From NCBI RefSeq assembly GCF_000407145.1, contig NZ_KE136473.1:972489-1036488 (forward strand): 64,000 nucleotides of DNA. Direction: 5' to 3'. The position numbers and the translations under genes were made by a program. Below the pieces are notes generated by a model. The model made no database searches and had not been told where the DNA came from. It saw nothing but the letters and a program-made list of their open reading frames with translations. How positions within the stretch are numbered: position 1 is the stretch's first letter; each line of letters opens with the position of its first letter. The stretch is from Enterococcus caccae ATCC BAA-1240. Its GTDB lineage: Bacteria; Bacillota; Bacilli; Lactobacillales; Enterococcaceae. This document shows positions 55,488-64,000 of this stretch, one piece after another.

Positions 55488-57275
55488 ATGATTGGCATCA
55501 AAGATCTACTAAAAGAAAAATTTGGATACGATGAGTTTCGTCAAGGACAAGAAGAAATCATCAATCATGTTTTACATAAAGAAAATGTTTTAGGTATTAT
55601 GCCCACAGGCGGTGGTAAGTCAATTTGTTACCAGTTGCCTGCCCTTATGTTAGAAAATTTAACTTTGGTAATTTCGCCATTGATTTCTTTGATGAAAGAT
55701 CAAGTTGATGCGCTAAATATGATGGGAATTCCAGCAACGTTTATTAATAGTACGATTTCTCAACAAGAAATGAATAAACGCGTTCAGATGGCAGTTGATC
55801 GTGAAGTCAAGCTTTTATATGTAGCGCCTGAGCGTTTGGAATCCTTTGATTTTCAACAATTACTCCTACACGTCCCAATTGATTTGTTGGCAGTAGATGA
55901 AGCGCATTGTATTTCTCAATGGGGACATGATTTTCGTCCGAGTTATCTGCGCTTGGCTGAAATCATCGAACAATTTCAGCAGCGGCCGGCGGTTATTGCT
56001 CTGACGGCCACCGCAACACCTCAAGTAGCGGAAGATATTCTGACACAATTGCATATACCTAAAGAGAACCAAGTACAGACTGGTTTTGCTAGAGAGAATT
56101 TATCTTTTCAAGTGGTTAAAGATCAAAATAGGGATGTTTTTCTTTTAGAATATTTAAAATTGAATCAAGGTCAATCTGGTATTGTTTATGCTAGTACTAG
56201 AAAAGAAGTTGAGCGAATTTATCATCTCCTTCAAAGTAAAAAAATCGCTGTCGGTATGTATCACGGTGGGATGAATGAGAAAGAACGCAATCATAATCAA
56301 GAAGAATTTCTATTTGATAAATTACAAGTAATGGTTGCAACCAATGCTTTTGGTATGGGAATCAATAAAAGTAATGTTCGTTTTGTTATTCATGCGCAGA
56401 TACCAGGGAATATTGAATCGTATTACCAAGAAGCTGGTCGTGCGGGACGTGACGGCTTACCAAGTGATGCCGTCTTATTATACGCTCCACAAGACTTGCA
56501 AATCCAGCAATTTTTTATTGATCAATCAGAAATGACCATTGATTATAAACAAAAAGAGTACATGAAATTAAGAGAGATGTCTCAGTATGCTAATGCTCAA
56601 ATGTGCTTACAAAAATTTATTTTACGCTATTTTGGAGAAACTGGTCATGATTGTGGCCGTTGTTCCAATTGTTTAGATGAGCGGGAATTAGTGGATATTA
56701 CAGTTGACGTTCAAAAAGTACTGTCATGTGTAAAACGAATGGGGGAAAAATTTGGAAAAGGTTTAGTTGGTAAAGTATTGACCGGTTCAAAAGATCAAAA
56801 AATTGATCAATGGCATTTTAATCGTTTGCCTACTTATGGATTGATGAAAGATCGAACGCAAAAAGAAGTAAATCAACTGATTGATTATCTGACTGCTGAA
56901 AGATATTTAAATCCATCTGATGGACAATATCCGTTGTTATCAGTTTCGCCAACAGGGATTCAAGTACTTTTAGGGGAACAGACAGTATTTAGAAAAGAGG
57001 ATCAGCGTGTTCGTAAAGTTGTGGTCAATGATGGGTTATTTGAAACATTAAGAGAGCTACGGATGGATTTGGCACAGGAAGCAGGTGTACCGCCATACTT
57101 AATTTTTTCTGACAGCACTTTGAAAGAAATGTGCGAAAAACTTCCTAAAAATTCAATTCAGTTGCTACAGGTAAAAGGAGTAGGACAGAATAAATTAGAT
57201 AAATATGGAGAGAAATTCTTATCAGCAATTGAAAGGTTCAAACAAGCAGAAGAAAACGGGAACAGTATTCAGTAA
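55488..57275 (+). CDS. recQ: ATP-dependent DNA helicase RecQ
   Basis: A 595-aa 3'-5' helicase. Motifs in order: FRQGQEEIINHVL (motif 0), MPTGGGKSICYQLPAL (Walker A), AVDEAHCISQWGHDFRPSY (DEAH box), ALTATATPQV, GMGINKSNVRFVIHAQIPGN, YYQEAGRAGRDG (motif VI). The RQC zinc site (C...CGRCSNC), winged helix and C-terminal HRDC domain follow. The start has GGAGAG. A single gene with its own terminator. Confidence 0.96.
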   Translation: MIGIKDLLKEKFGYDEFRQGQEEIINHVLHKENVLGIMPTGGGKSICYQLPALMLENLTLVISPLISLMKDQVDALNMMGIPATFINSTISQQEMNKRVQMAVDREVKLLYVAPERLESFDFQQLLLHVPIDLLAVDEAHCISQWGHDFRPSYLRLAEIIEQFQQRPAVIALTATATPQVAEDILTQLHIPKENQVQTGFARENLSFQVVKDQNRDVFLLEYLKLNQGQSGIVYASTRKEVERIYHLLQSKKIAVGMYHGGMNEKERNHNQEEFLFDKLQVMVATNAFGMGINKSNVRFVIHAQIPGNIESYYQEAGRAGRDGLPSDAVLLYAPQDLQIQQFFIDQSEMTIDYKQKEYMKLREMSQYANAQMCLQKFILRYFGETGHDCGRCSNCLDERELVDITVDVQKVLSCVKRMGEKFGKGLVGKVLTGSKDQKIDQWHFNRLPTYGLMKDRTQKEVNQLIDYLTAERYLNPSDGQYPLLSVSPTGIQVLLGEQTVFRKEDQRVRKVVVNDGLFETLRELRMDLAQEAGVPPYLIFSDSTLKEMCEKLPKNSIQLLQVKGVGQNKLDKYGEKFLSAIERFKQAEENGNSIQ

Positions 57276-57290
57276 GTTTGAACTGTCAAA

Positions 57291-57326
57291 CAAAAAAAGT
57301 TAGAGACTTGCTCTAACTTTTTTTGT
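57291..57326. terminator. Bidirectional terminator after recQ
   Basis: Perfect arms AAAAAAAGTTAGAG/CTCTAACTTTTTTT with a 5-base loop between convergent genes. Confidence 0.92.
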
Positions 57327-57340
57327 TCGATGGGCTTCCT

Positions 57341-58120
57341 TTATATAGGATAAACAGCAAAACGTTTGTCTTTTAATGGAATGATTTGGATTGGTTCAGC
57401 GTAAAAATCTGCGAATGTTTCCTCATTAAATAGTTCTGATTGGGTTCCTTTGGCAAAGATTTGTCCATCTTTCAATAACATTAAGTGATTAAAGCATGGT
57501 AGAATTTCTTCAGTATGGTGAGTGACATAAAGCAATGTAGGGTGATTTTTCTGCTTTGCGATATTTTGTATTTGAGACAAAAGCTTCTCTCTAGCGAATA
57601 AATCTAAACCATTACAAGGTTCATCTAGAATCAACAATTCTGGATTGGTCATTAATGCTCTTGAGATCAAAACCAATTGACGTTCTCCTTGTGACAAAAC
57701 TTCGTATTTTTTCCCAATAAGTGTTTCTCCACCAGCATTTTTTAAGATTGTTTTAGCTTGTTCTAGTTCGGCGTCAGTATAGTGCTGATAAATTCCGATA
57801 CTGGCAAATTTACCTGAAAGAACAATTTTTTCGGCAGTTTCCCAATTTTTCATCCGATATTGTAAGGCAGTGCTGACCCAACCGATTCGACGCTGTAGCT
57901 CAGGTATCGAAGCCTGACCAAATACTTGATCTAATACCTCCAAACGACCTTGGGATGGCCATAAATAACCACAAATCAATTGCAAAAGTAGTGTTTTACC
58001 AGCTCCGTTCAAACCAAGAATTGCCCAGTTTTCCGAAGTTCCGACAGACCAATTGACGTTATTTAACAACGTCTTTTTATCCCGAATAAATGAGACGTTA
58101 TTAAACTCAAAAGCTTTCAT
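57341..58120 (-). CDS. Stand-alone ABC ATPase (YlmA/ModF-like)
   Basis: A 259-aa ABC ATPase with Walker A GLNGAGKTL, signature LSQGERQ, Walker B LLILDEPCNGLD and H loop VTHH. No permease or binding-protein gene is near it. Its length and features (GYLWPSQGRLEVLDQVFGQA) suit the YlmA-like single ATPases of Firmicutes, whose function is unknown. The start has AAAGGAGGAG. A consensus promoter for the next operon lies 100 bp away on the other strand. Confidence 0.87.
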   Translation of the reverse strand: MKAFEFNNVSFIRDKKTLLNNVNWSVGTSENWAILGLNGAGKTLLLQLICGYLWPSQGRLEVLDQVFGQASIPELQRRIGWVSTALQYRMKNWETAEKIVLSGKFASIGIYQHYTDAELEQAKTILKNAGGETLIGKKYEVLSQGERQLVLISRALMTNPELLILDEPCNGLDLFAREKLLSQIQNIAKQKNHPTLLYVTHHTEEILPCFNHLMLLKDGQIFAKGTQSELFNEETFADFYAEPIQIIPLKDKRFAVYPI

Positions 58121-58220
58121 ACTAACTCCTCCTTTCCTTTATTTTACCATTAAAAATCAAGAATAAAATAGAAGGGGCTGAAAAAAAATGAAAGAAGAAA
58201 ACACTGTCAAGAAAATTTCA

Positions 58221-58249
58221 TTGACAAAGCTTTCAAACCCTTGTATAAT
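58221..58249 (+). promoter_or_regulatory. Consensus promoter of the yceD-rpmF operon
   Basis: TTGACA, 17-bp spacer, TATAAT: a perfect sigma-A consensus, 30 bp before the yceD start. Confidence 0.93.
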
Positions 58250-58278
58250 TGCTTTTGTTGCGTTATGAGGTGATGAAT

Positions 58279-58845
58279 ATGAAATGGTCTTTACTAGAAC
58301 TAAACAAATACAAAGACAAACCATGTGAATTTTCAGAGACACTTGATTTAAAAGAGTCTTTAATGAAAAGAGACAATCTAATTCTAGATGTTAGTCCTGT
58401 TAAAGCAACTGGGATATTAACAGTAGGAAAAGAAGAGTATTTGCTTCACTATAGAATCGATGTTATTGTAACAGTTCCATCTTCACGTTCTTTAACACCT
58501 GTTCCTCTTACTTTTGCGATTGATGTTGACGAAGTTTTTATGACTCCTGAACAATATCAGCAAAGAGATGAACGTTTGGCAGATGAAGAAATTATTTTGT
58601 TGGAAAAACCAACAATTGATTTAGATGAATCCGTCGAAGATAACATTCTTTTGTCTATTCCAATTCAAGTATTGTCAGAAGAAGAACAAACAAGTCAAGA
58701 TATGCCAAAAGGCAATGACTGGGAAGTTCTATCAGAAGACGAGTATGAACAGAAAAGACAAGTTGAAGCACAACAAACAATGGATCCTCGTCTTGCGAAA
58801 TTATCCGAATTATTCAATGAAACAACTGAAGATGACGATAACTAG
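58279..58845 (+). CDS. yceD: YceD-family (DUF177) protein
   Basis: A 188-aa DUF177 protein, whose gene accompanies rpmF in most bacteria. In plants and bacteria the family is linked to 23S rRNA processing. The start [20 protein letters not shown], the central strand [20 protein letters not shown] and the acidic tail ([11 protein letters not shown]) are present. ATG 58279 is chosen for GAGGTGAT upstream; ATG 58273 is a close alternative. rpmF starts 60 bp after its stop. Confidence 0.9.
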   Translation: MKWSLLELNKYKDKPCEFSETLDLKESLMKRDNLILDVSPVKATGILTVGKEEYLLHYRIDVIVTVPSSRSLTPVPLTFAIDVDEVFMTPEQYQQRDERLADEEIILLEKPTIDLDESVEDNILLSIPIQVLSEEEQTSQDMPKGNDWEVLSEDEYEQKRQVEAQQTMDPRLAKLSELFNETTEDDDN

Positions 58846-58904
58846 TAAGATTGGAATATATCGTGCATTTTATGCACACATCTTTACAAGGAGGTGGAAC
58901 ACCA

Positions 58905-59084
58905 ATGGCAGTACCAGCTAGAAGAACTTCAAAAGCTAAAAAGGGCAAACGCCGTACTCATTACAAATTAACTATTAAAGGTTTGAATGCATGTTCAAAC
59001 TGTGGTGAAATGAGAAAAAGCCATCACGTATGTCCAGCATGTGGACATTACGATGGAAAAGACGTAATCTCTAAAGAAGCATAA
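58905..59084 (+). CDS. rpmF: 50S ribosomal protein L32
   Basis: A 59-aa ribosomal protein: [20 protein letters not shown] and a zinc ribbon C-x2-C (CSNC) with CPAC. Four Cys make this the zinc-binding (C+) form. The perfect site AAGGAGGTGG precedes ATG 58905; the longer frame from 58851 is not real. It follows yceD and is closed by a terminator. Confidence 0.98.
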   Translation: MAVPARRTSKAKKGKRRTHYKLTIKGLNACSNCGEMRKSHHVCPACGHYDGKDVISKEA

Positions 59085-59104
59085 AACATTTTTTTGAAAA
59101 TGTT

Positions 59105-59144
59105 AAAATCCCCTAGGCTAACCATGGAGCCTAGGGGATTTATT
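59105..59144 (+). terminator. Terminator after rpmF
   Basis: AATCCCCTAGGCT pairs with AGCCTAGGGGATT (perfect 13 bp), then TATTTT. Confidence 0.92.
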
Positions 59145-59326
59145 TTAATTAGCGAGATTTTTTTAATCGACATTCCTCTGAAATTGTCCAAAATCTAGAA
59201 ATAAACAAGAATAAATGAAATTAATCGAACTATTTTGTTTTCATATCAAGCATTCTACGTTATAATAATGTAGATTATAAGAAAATTCTAATGAACTTCT
59301 TTTCAAAGATAGTGGGAGGATACAAG

Positions 59327-60748
59327 ATGACAAAACAACAATTTGGTGTAGTCGGAATGGCTGTAATGGGAAAAAACTTAGCCTTAAATATCGAAAGTAG
59401 AGGTTATTCAGTTGCCCTATTTAATCGTACAGGTTCAAAAACAACGGATGTCGTTGAAGAACATCCAGATAAAAATTTTAAAGCGACTTATACTATTGAA
59501 GAATTTGTAGACTCTATTGAAAAACCTCGCCGTATTATGTTGATGGTTCAAGCTGGTTTTGCAACAGATGCGACGATTCAAGAACTATTACCTCATTTAG
59601 ATAAAGGGGACATCTTGATCGACGGCGGGAATACATTCTTTAAAGATACGATTCGTAGAAATGAAGAGTTAGCTAATTCAGGAATTAACTTTATTGGTAC
59701 TGGTGTTTCAGGTGGTGAAGAAGGTGCGTTGAAAGGTCCGTCGATTATGCCTGGTGGACAAAAAGAAGCTTATGAATTAGTTGCACCTATTTTGGAGAAA
59801 ATTTCAGCTAAGGCAGAAGATGGCGAACCATGCGTTACTTATATCGGCCCTAATGGTGCAGGACATTATGTTAAAATGGTGCACAACGGGATTGAATACG
59901 GTGATATGCAATTGATTGCTGAGTCGTATGATTTAATGAAAAATATTCTGGATGTTTCAGTTGATGAAATGGCTGAGATATTCAAAGAATGGAATAAAGG
60001 AGAGCTAGATAGCTATCTTGTAGAAATCACAGCAGATATTTTAACACGCAAAGACGACGAAGGAACTGGTAAACCAATCGTTGATGTTATTATGGACGCT
60101 GCTGGTAATAAAGGAACAGGCAAGTGGACTAGTCAAAGTGCGTTGGATCTAGGTGTTCCACTACCATTGATCACGGAATCTGTATTTGCTCGTTTCATCT
60201 CTGCATACAAAGATGAACGTGTAAAAGCTAGTAAAGTATTGGCCAAACCAGAAACACCTGCTTACCAAGGAGATAAAAAAGAATTGATCGAAAAAATTCG
60301 TGAAGCTCTTTATTTCAGTAAAATTATGAGCTATGCACAAGGTTTTGCTCAATTACGTGTCGCATCTGAAGATTATGAGTGGGACTTACCCTTTGGTGAC
60401 ATCGCTAAAATCTGGCGTGCAGGTTGTATCATCCGTGCTCAATTCTTACAAAAAATTACAGATGCATATGACAAAAATCCAACAATCGAAAACTTACTAT
60501 TAGATGAGTACTTTATTGATATCACTAAAAAATATCAACAATCTGTTCGTGATGTTGTTTCGATCGCTGTTCAAGCTGGAGTTCCAGTGCCGACGTTTGC
60601 TTCAGCTATTGCGTATTATGATTCTTATCGCTCAGAGCGCTTACCAGCGAATCTGATTCAAGCGCAAAGAGATTACTTTGGTGCACATACGTATCAACGT
60701 ACTGATAAAGAAGGTACTTACCACTATAGTTGGTATAACGAAGAATAA
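59327..60748 (+). CDS. gnd: 6-phosphogluconate dehydrogenase (decarboxylating)
   Basis: This enzyme makes ribulose-5-phosphate, CO2 and NADPH in the oxidative pentose phosphate route. The protein is 473 aa. The Rossmann motif [15 protein letters not shown], with [10 protein letters not shown] after it, suits NADP binding. The substrate signature [20 protein letters not shown] and [20 protein letters not shown] (catalytic Lys) are intact, as is the C-terminal [12 protein letters not shown] 59327 has GGGAGGA; the frame from 59291 is not supported. Confidence 0.97.
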   Translation: MTKQQFGVVGMAVMGKNLALNIESRGYSVALFNRTGSKTTDVVEEHPDKNFKATYTIEEFVDSIEKPRRIMLMVQAGFATDATIQELLPHLDKGDILIDGGNTFFKDTIRRNEELANSGINFIGTGVSGGEEGALKGPSIMPGGQKEAYELVAPILEKISAKAEDGEPCVTYIGPNGAGHYVKMVHNGIEYGDMQLIAESYDLMKNILDVSVDEMAEIFKEWNKGELDSYLVEITADILTRKDDEGTGKPIVDVIMDAAGNKGTGKWTSQSALDLGVPLPLITESVFARFISAYKDERVKASKVLAKPETPAYQGDKKELIEKIREALYFSKIMSYAQGFAQLRVASEDYEWDLPFGDIAKIWRAGCIIRAQFLQKITDAYDKNPTIENLLLDEYFIDITKKYQQSVRDVVSIAVQAGVPVPTFASAIAYYDSYRSERLPANLIQAQRDYFGAHTYQRTDKEGTYHYSWYNEE

Positions 60749-60755
60749 ATATGTT

Positions 60756-60796
60756 GGAAAACCATGGGATTCAAAGGCTTCTCATGGTTTTCTCTC
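60756..60796 (+). terminator. Terminator after gnd
   Basis: GAAAACCATGGGA pairs with TCTCATGGTTTTC (one wobble), then CTCTGT. Weak T tail. Confidence 0.7.
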
Positions 60797-60897
60797 TGTA
60801 ATATACAAAAAATAGGTTGTTACTAGCTTTTTGAGTTAAAAGTGGGTATAATGGGTAGGCTTTAAGATAGCTTTTAAAGAGAAAGGACAAATAACCA

Positions 60898-61584
60898 ATG
60901 AGTAATATTCTAATTATTGAAGATGAAAAAAACTTAGCGCGTTTTGTAGAACTGGAGCTGAAACATGAGGGCTATACAACAGAAGTTCACTACAATGGAC
61001 GTACTGGTTTAGAAGCGGCTTTAAATAATGATTGGGATGCTATCCTTTTAGATTTGATGTTGCCAGAATTAAACGGGCTTGAGGTTTGTCGACGTGTGCG
61101 TCAAGTAAAAAATACGCCAATCATCATGATGACAGCACGTGATTCTGTAATCGATCGAGTATCCGGTCTAGATCATGGAGCAGACGATTACATTGTAAAA
61201 CCATTTGCCATAGAAGAACTATTGGCGCGATTACGCGCATTACTTCGCCGAATCGATATCGAAGGAGATAAAAACGTAGCGAAGCAAACAACGATCACAT
61301 ATCGTGATTTAACGATTGAAAAAGAAAACCGAGTTGTTCGTCGTAATTCTGAAATGATTGAATTAACAAAACGTGAGTATGAATTGTTGTTGACATTAAT
61401 GGAAAATGTAAATGTGGTATTAGCCCGTGACGTGCTACTAAACAAGGTTTGGGGTTACGAAACAGAAGTTGAGACAAATGTTGTGGATGTCTATATCCGC
61501 TATTTACGTAATAAAATTGATGTTCCAGGCGAGGAGAGTTACATTCAAACTGTTCGTGGAACAGGTTATGTGATGCGCTCGTGA
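60898..61584 (+). CDS. OmpR-family response regulator (LisR/EtaR/ArlR type)
   Basis: A 228-aa regulator: a receiver domain with the acidic pocket IIEDEKN, phosphoacceptor Asp52 in [17 protein letters not shown] and [12 protein letters not shown], then a winged-helix DNA-binding domain ending [15 protein letters not shown]. Its closest named relatives are LisR of Listeria and EtaR of E. faecalis, also next to gnd, tied to envelope stress and virulence. AAAGGAC lies upstream. The kinase gene overlaps its stop by four bases. Confidence 0.95.
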   Translation: MSNILIIEDEKNLARFVELELKHEGYTTEVHYNGRTGLEAALNNDWDAILLDLMLPELNGLEVCRRVRQVKNTPIIMMTARDSVIDRVSGLDHGADDYIVKPFAIEELLARLRALLRRIDIEGDKNVAKQTTITYRDLTIEKENRVVRRNSEMIELTKREYELLLTLMENVNVVLARDVLLNKVWGYETEVETNVVDVYIRYLRNKIDVPGEESYIQTVRGTGYVMRS

Positions 61585-63089
61585 GAACGGTGAAAATGAA
61601 AAAAGCAGCAAAAAAAGAACTGAAGGGGCCTTCTTTGACAATCAAGTGGGCTTCTGCAAGTTCTTTCTTCATATTTGTAGTGTTTACGATTTTTGCGGTA
61701 ATCACTTATAAATCTTCTGTTAGTCTCATTGTTGAAAAAGAACGTGAAAATGTTGAAAGAACTGTCGCGGAAGTTGGCAATCGTTTGGCGAACGCTGATG
61801 AAAATCTAACAATAGCAGGTGTTTATGAGAAACTAAAAACGCCTAGCATCGATGAAACAAGTTTAGATAACAAAAAGCTTTCCGTAGAAGGATCGTTGAT
61901 GGAGATGGACACGATGCTTTCTGAGTTAGGACAACCAGCATTATTCTTATCTGTTTATGACAAAGCTGGAACATTAGTATTCGAAACGCAAAAAGTCCAA
62001 AGCAAACTAGTGAAAGAAGAAAAGCAAGGTGCTGAAATTAGAACGTTAAATGATAAAACTGGTTTTTTAATCATCCAACCAGTGTATTCGAAAGAGAATA
62101 GAGAACAGATCGGCTATATTCAAGCCTTTTACGAATTGTCTTCTTTTTATGATATTCGAAACCGACTATTGTTAACTTTGATAATTTTGGAAATCATTTC
62201 ATTGATACTAAGTAGTATCCTGGGCTTTATTTTATCATCTTATTTCTTAAAACCGATAAAGGTGTTGAGAGATACCATGGATACAATCAGAAAAGATCCA
62301 CAGTCAGATATCCATATGCCTGACATCCATTCTAATGATGAGCTAGCAGATCTTGCTGAAATTTTTAATGAAATGCTTGATCGTATGAGGCGTTACATTG
62401 AACAGCAAGAACAGTTCGTAGAGGATGTTTCTCATGAATTACGCACTCCTGTTGCAATTATTGAGGGGCATTTGAATCTATTGAATCGATGGGGCAAGGA
62501 AGATCCAGAAGTATTAGATGAATCTTTAGAAGCTAGTCTACAAGAAATTGTTCGTATGAAGAGTCTTGTCCAAGAAATGTTAGATTTATCTCGTGCAGAA
62601 CAAGTAGATGTTCAATATCCAAATCACACAACAAATGCAAAGCAAGTGGTCTATCAAGTGTTTAACAACTTTAAAATATTATACCCAGATTTTGTTATTA
62701 CATTAGATGATGACTTGATCCATGAAGTGACGTTAGCTATTTATCGGAATCATTTTGAACAGCTTTTGGTTATTATTTTAGATAACGCGGTGAAATATTC
62801 AACAACTCGTAAAGAGGTGCATATCTCTATTTCTAAAACATTAAGTGAGTTTGAGATTGCTATCCAAGATTTTGGCGAAGGAATTCCGGAAGAAGATTTG
62901 GACAAAATATTTAACCGTTTCTACAGAGTAGATAAGGCTCGAGCCCGCAATAAAGGTGGAAATGGCTTGGGATTATCGATTGCTAAACAATTGGTGGAAA
63001 ATTATAAAGGAAGAATAGATGCAGAAAGTGTTGTACATCAAGGGACAATATTTAGAATTTATATCCCAATAGTAGTAAAAACAAAGTAG
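61581..63089 (+). CDS. Sensor histidine kinase (LisK/EtaS/ArlS type)
   Basis: A 502-aa membrane kinase. Two transmembrane helices ([20 protein letters not shown] and [20 protein letters not shown]) flank an extracellular sensor of about 130 residues; a HAMP domain follows. The H box is [17 protein letters not shown] (His about residue 285), then N box [22 protein letters not shown] and [12 protein letters not shown]. It starts at GTG overlapping the regulator stop (GTGA), giving translational coupling; ATG 61596 is a possible alternative start. Confidence 0.95.
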   Translation: MRTVKMKKAAKKELKGPSLTIKWASASSFFIFVVFTIFAVITYKSSVSLIVEKERENVERTVAEVGNRLANADENLTIAGVYEKLKTPSIDETSLDNKKLSVEGSLMEMDTMLSELGQPALFLSVYDKAGTLVFETQKVQSKLVKEEKQGAEIRTLNDKTGFLIIQPVYSKENREQIGYIQAFYELSSFYDIRNRLLLTLIILEIISLILSSILGFILSSYFLKPIKVLRDTMDTIRKDPQSDIHMPDIHSNDELADLAEIFNEMLDRMRRYIEQQEQFVEDVSHELRTPVAIIEGHLNLLNRWGKEDPEVLDESLEASLQEIVRMKSLVQEMLDLSRAEQVDVQYPNHTTNAKQVVYQVFNNFKILYPDFVITLDDDLIHEVTLAIYRNHFEQLLVIILDNAVKYSTTRKEVHISISKTLSEFEIAIQDFGEGIPEEDLDKIFNRFYRVDKARARNKGGNGLGLSIAKQLVENYKGRIDAESVVHQGTIFRIYIPIVVKTK

Positions 63090-63113
63090 GAGCATACAAG
63101 CTCCTATTTTTTT
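63086..63113 (+). terminator. Terminator after the two-component operon
   Basis: TAGGAGC/GCTCCTA arms with a 6-base loop and seven T; it overlaps the kinase stop codon. Confidence 0.88.
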
Positions 63114-63330
63114 GTGTAATAAGCCGAATGATTGAAACTGATCTCAAGTTGAATACTATAGTAAAAACGAATGCTTGATTGCTCGTTGGAAGATTTGTTC
63201 GCTATGAAAAAAAAGTATCAAAAATAGCCATTTTCTAGTTGCATTTTATGATAAGTATTGTTATATTTATACATGTTCTGATGATTGTACTTTGACTTTC
63301 ATTAAGCAGATAAAAAAAGTTTTTTTCTAC

Positions 63331-63360
63331 TTGACGAAACGAAGTTAATCATGATAGAAT
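63331..63360 (+). promoter_or_regulatory. rRNA operon promoter, distal (P3)
   Basis: TTGACG, 18-bp spacer, TAGAAT. The stretch 63114-63330 upstream is AT-rich, with no gene seen. Confidence 0.6.
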
Positions 63361-63417
63361 AACAAAGTTGTTAATTCAAAACAGCTTGAATGTTTTGAAA
63401 AAACAAGAAAAAAGTTG

Positions 63418-63446
63418 TTGACAAATAACAAACAACCTGATAAACT
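63418..63446 (+). promoter_or_regulatory. rRNA operon promoter, middle (P2)
   Basis: TTGACA, 17-bp spacer, TAAACT. Confidence 0.7.
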
Positions 63447-63515
63447 AATGAAGTTGTCGCGAAACATTCGATAACATCAAGCAGAAAAAACTTTGAAACT
63501 TTTTTTAAAAAAGTG

Positions 63516-63544
63516 TTGACATCAAATCGAAGATTTGATATGAT
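63516..63544 (+). promoter_or_regulatory. rRNA operon promoter, proximal (P1)
   Basis: TTGACA, 17-bp spacer, TATGAT, about 170 bp before the mature 16S start. The spacer is almost entirely a palindrome, ATCAAATC-GAA-GATTTGAT (63521-63539). Confidence 0.88.
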
Positions 63545-63572
63545 ATAAAAGTTGCTGCGAGGTAACACAGTA

Positions 63573-63591
63573 GACCTTTGAAAACTGAACA
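63573..63591 (+). promoter_or_regulatory. boxA-like antitermination element in the rrn leader
   Basis: GACCTTTGAAAACTGAACA resembles the boxA-containing leader (CTTTGAAAACTGAA) of Firmicutes rRNA operons, which recruits Nus factors. Confidence 0.6.
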
Positions 63592-63717
63592 AAGTAAGAC
63601 GAACCAAATGTGTAGGTTGTTTTTACAACGGTAAAAACAAACAACAATTTTTAACAAAGCGAAGCAATATGCTAGCAAACAAATGAGCTTAACAATCGCA
63701 AGATTGTGTTCAACTTT

Positions 63718-64000
<283 letters not shown>

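Overview
This window is a low-GC Firmicutes chromosome segment, almost certainly from the genus Enterococcus. The last 283 bases are the 5' end of a 16S rRNA gene with Enterococcus-type V1/V2 sequence. The gene order (infB-rbfA, truB-ribF, hrcA-grpE-dnaK-dnaJ, gnd followed by a LisR/EtaR-type two-component system) and the SalB-like secreted protein agree. It looks like a species near the E. faecalis group, but the species cannot be fixed from here. I see no prophage, intact insertion sequence, CRISPR array or conjugative module. It is mostly core chromosome with small accessory patches.

Layout. 1-2 kb: the end of infB, then rbfA. 2.1-2.9 kb: a leucine-rich-repeat surface-protein gene broken by two compensating homopolymer indels. 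3.2-4.5 kb: a secreted coiled-coil/CAP protein. 4.7-6.6 kb: truB-ribF. 6.8-8.6 kb: two tandem LysR regulators. 8.6-9.4 kb: a geneless stretch with a run of inverted repeats, ending in an M-box magnesium riboswitch that controls the mgtA Mg2+ P-type ATPase (9.4-12.1 kb). 12.3-18.6 kb: hemW and the CIRCE-controlled heat-shock operon with dnaJ. 18.6-23.5 kb: a WYL regulator and a complete dedicated ECF vitamin transporter (T, fused double ATPase, S) with a DUF4430 lipoprotein, possibly for cobalamin. 23.6-28.3 kb: small flavin-binding and EVE proteins, a MacB-type efflux trio and a phosphatase. 28.4-32.1 kb: tex, sprT-like and a DUF218 protein. 32.2 kb: a tRNA-Leu. 32.4-36.5 kb: an unknown exported protein, a GH13 alpha-glucosidase, alaA and a small DUF2187-like protein.

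36.6-44.3 kb: a PlcR/RRNPP-like regulator with palindromic operator candidates, nagA, a membrane-anchored nuclease with a probable SUKH-type partner, and a large FtsX-type ABC exporter. 44.5-46.5 kb: NfeD and flotillin. 46.6-50.5 kb: two divergent ArAE exporters, an HD protein and a MATE exporter. 50.8-57.3 kb: a CLC antiporter with fluoride-type (CLC-F) features, UPF0223, an inositol monophosphatase-like protein, typA and recQ. 57.3-61 kb: a stand-alone ABC ATPase, yceD-rpmF and gnd. 60.9-63.1 kb: a response regulator and histidine kinase. 63.3-64 kb: tandem promoters and the start of an rRNA operon.

Most operons end in clear intrinsic terminators, many of them shared between convergent genes. 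No large undescribed system is obvious. The best leads are the inverted-repeat cluster and overlapping short frame before mgtA, the PlcR-like regulator with its operator and candidate peptide, the nuclease/SUKH pair, the probable fluoride antiporter, the ECF/DUF4430 cluster, and the homopolymer-broken LRR gene. Start codons were moved from the longest open frame wherever a ribosome binding site supported a later start.
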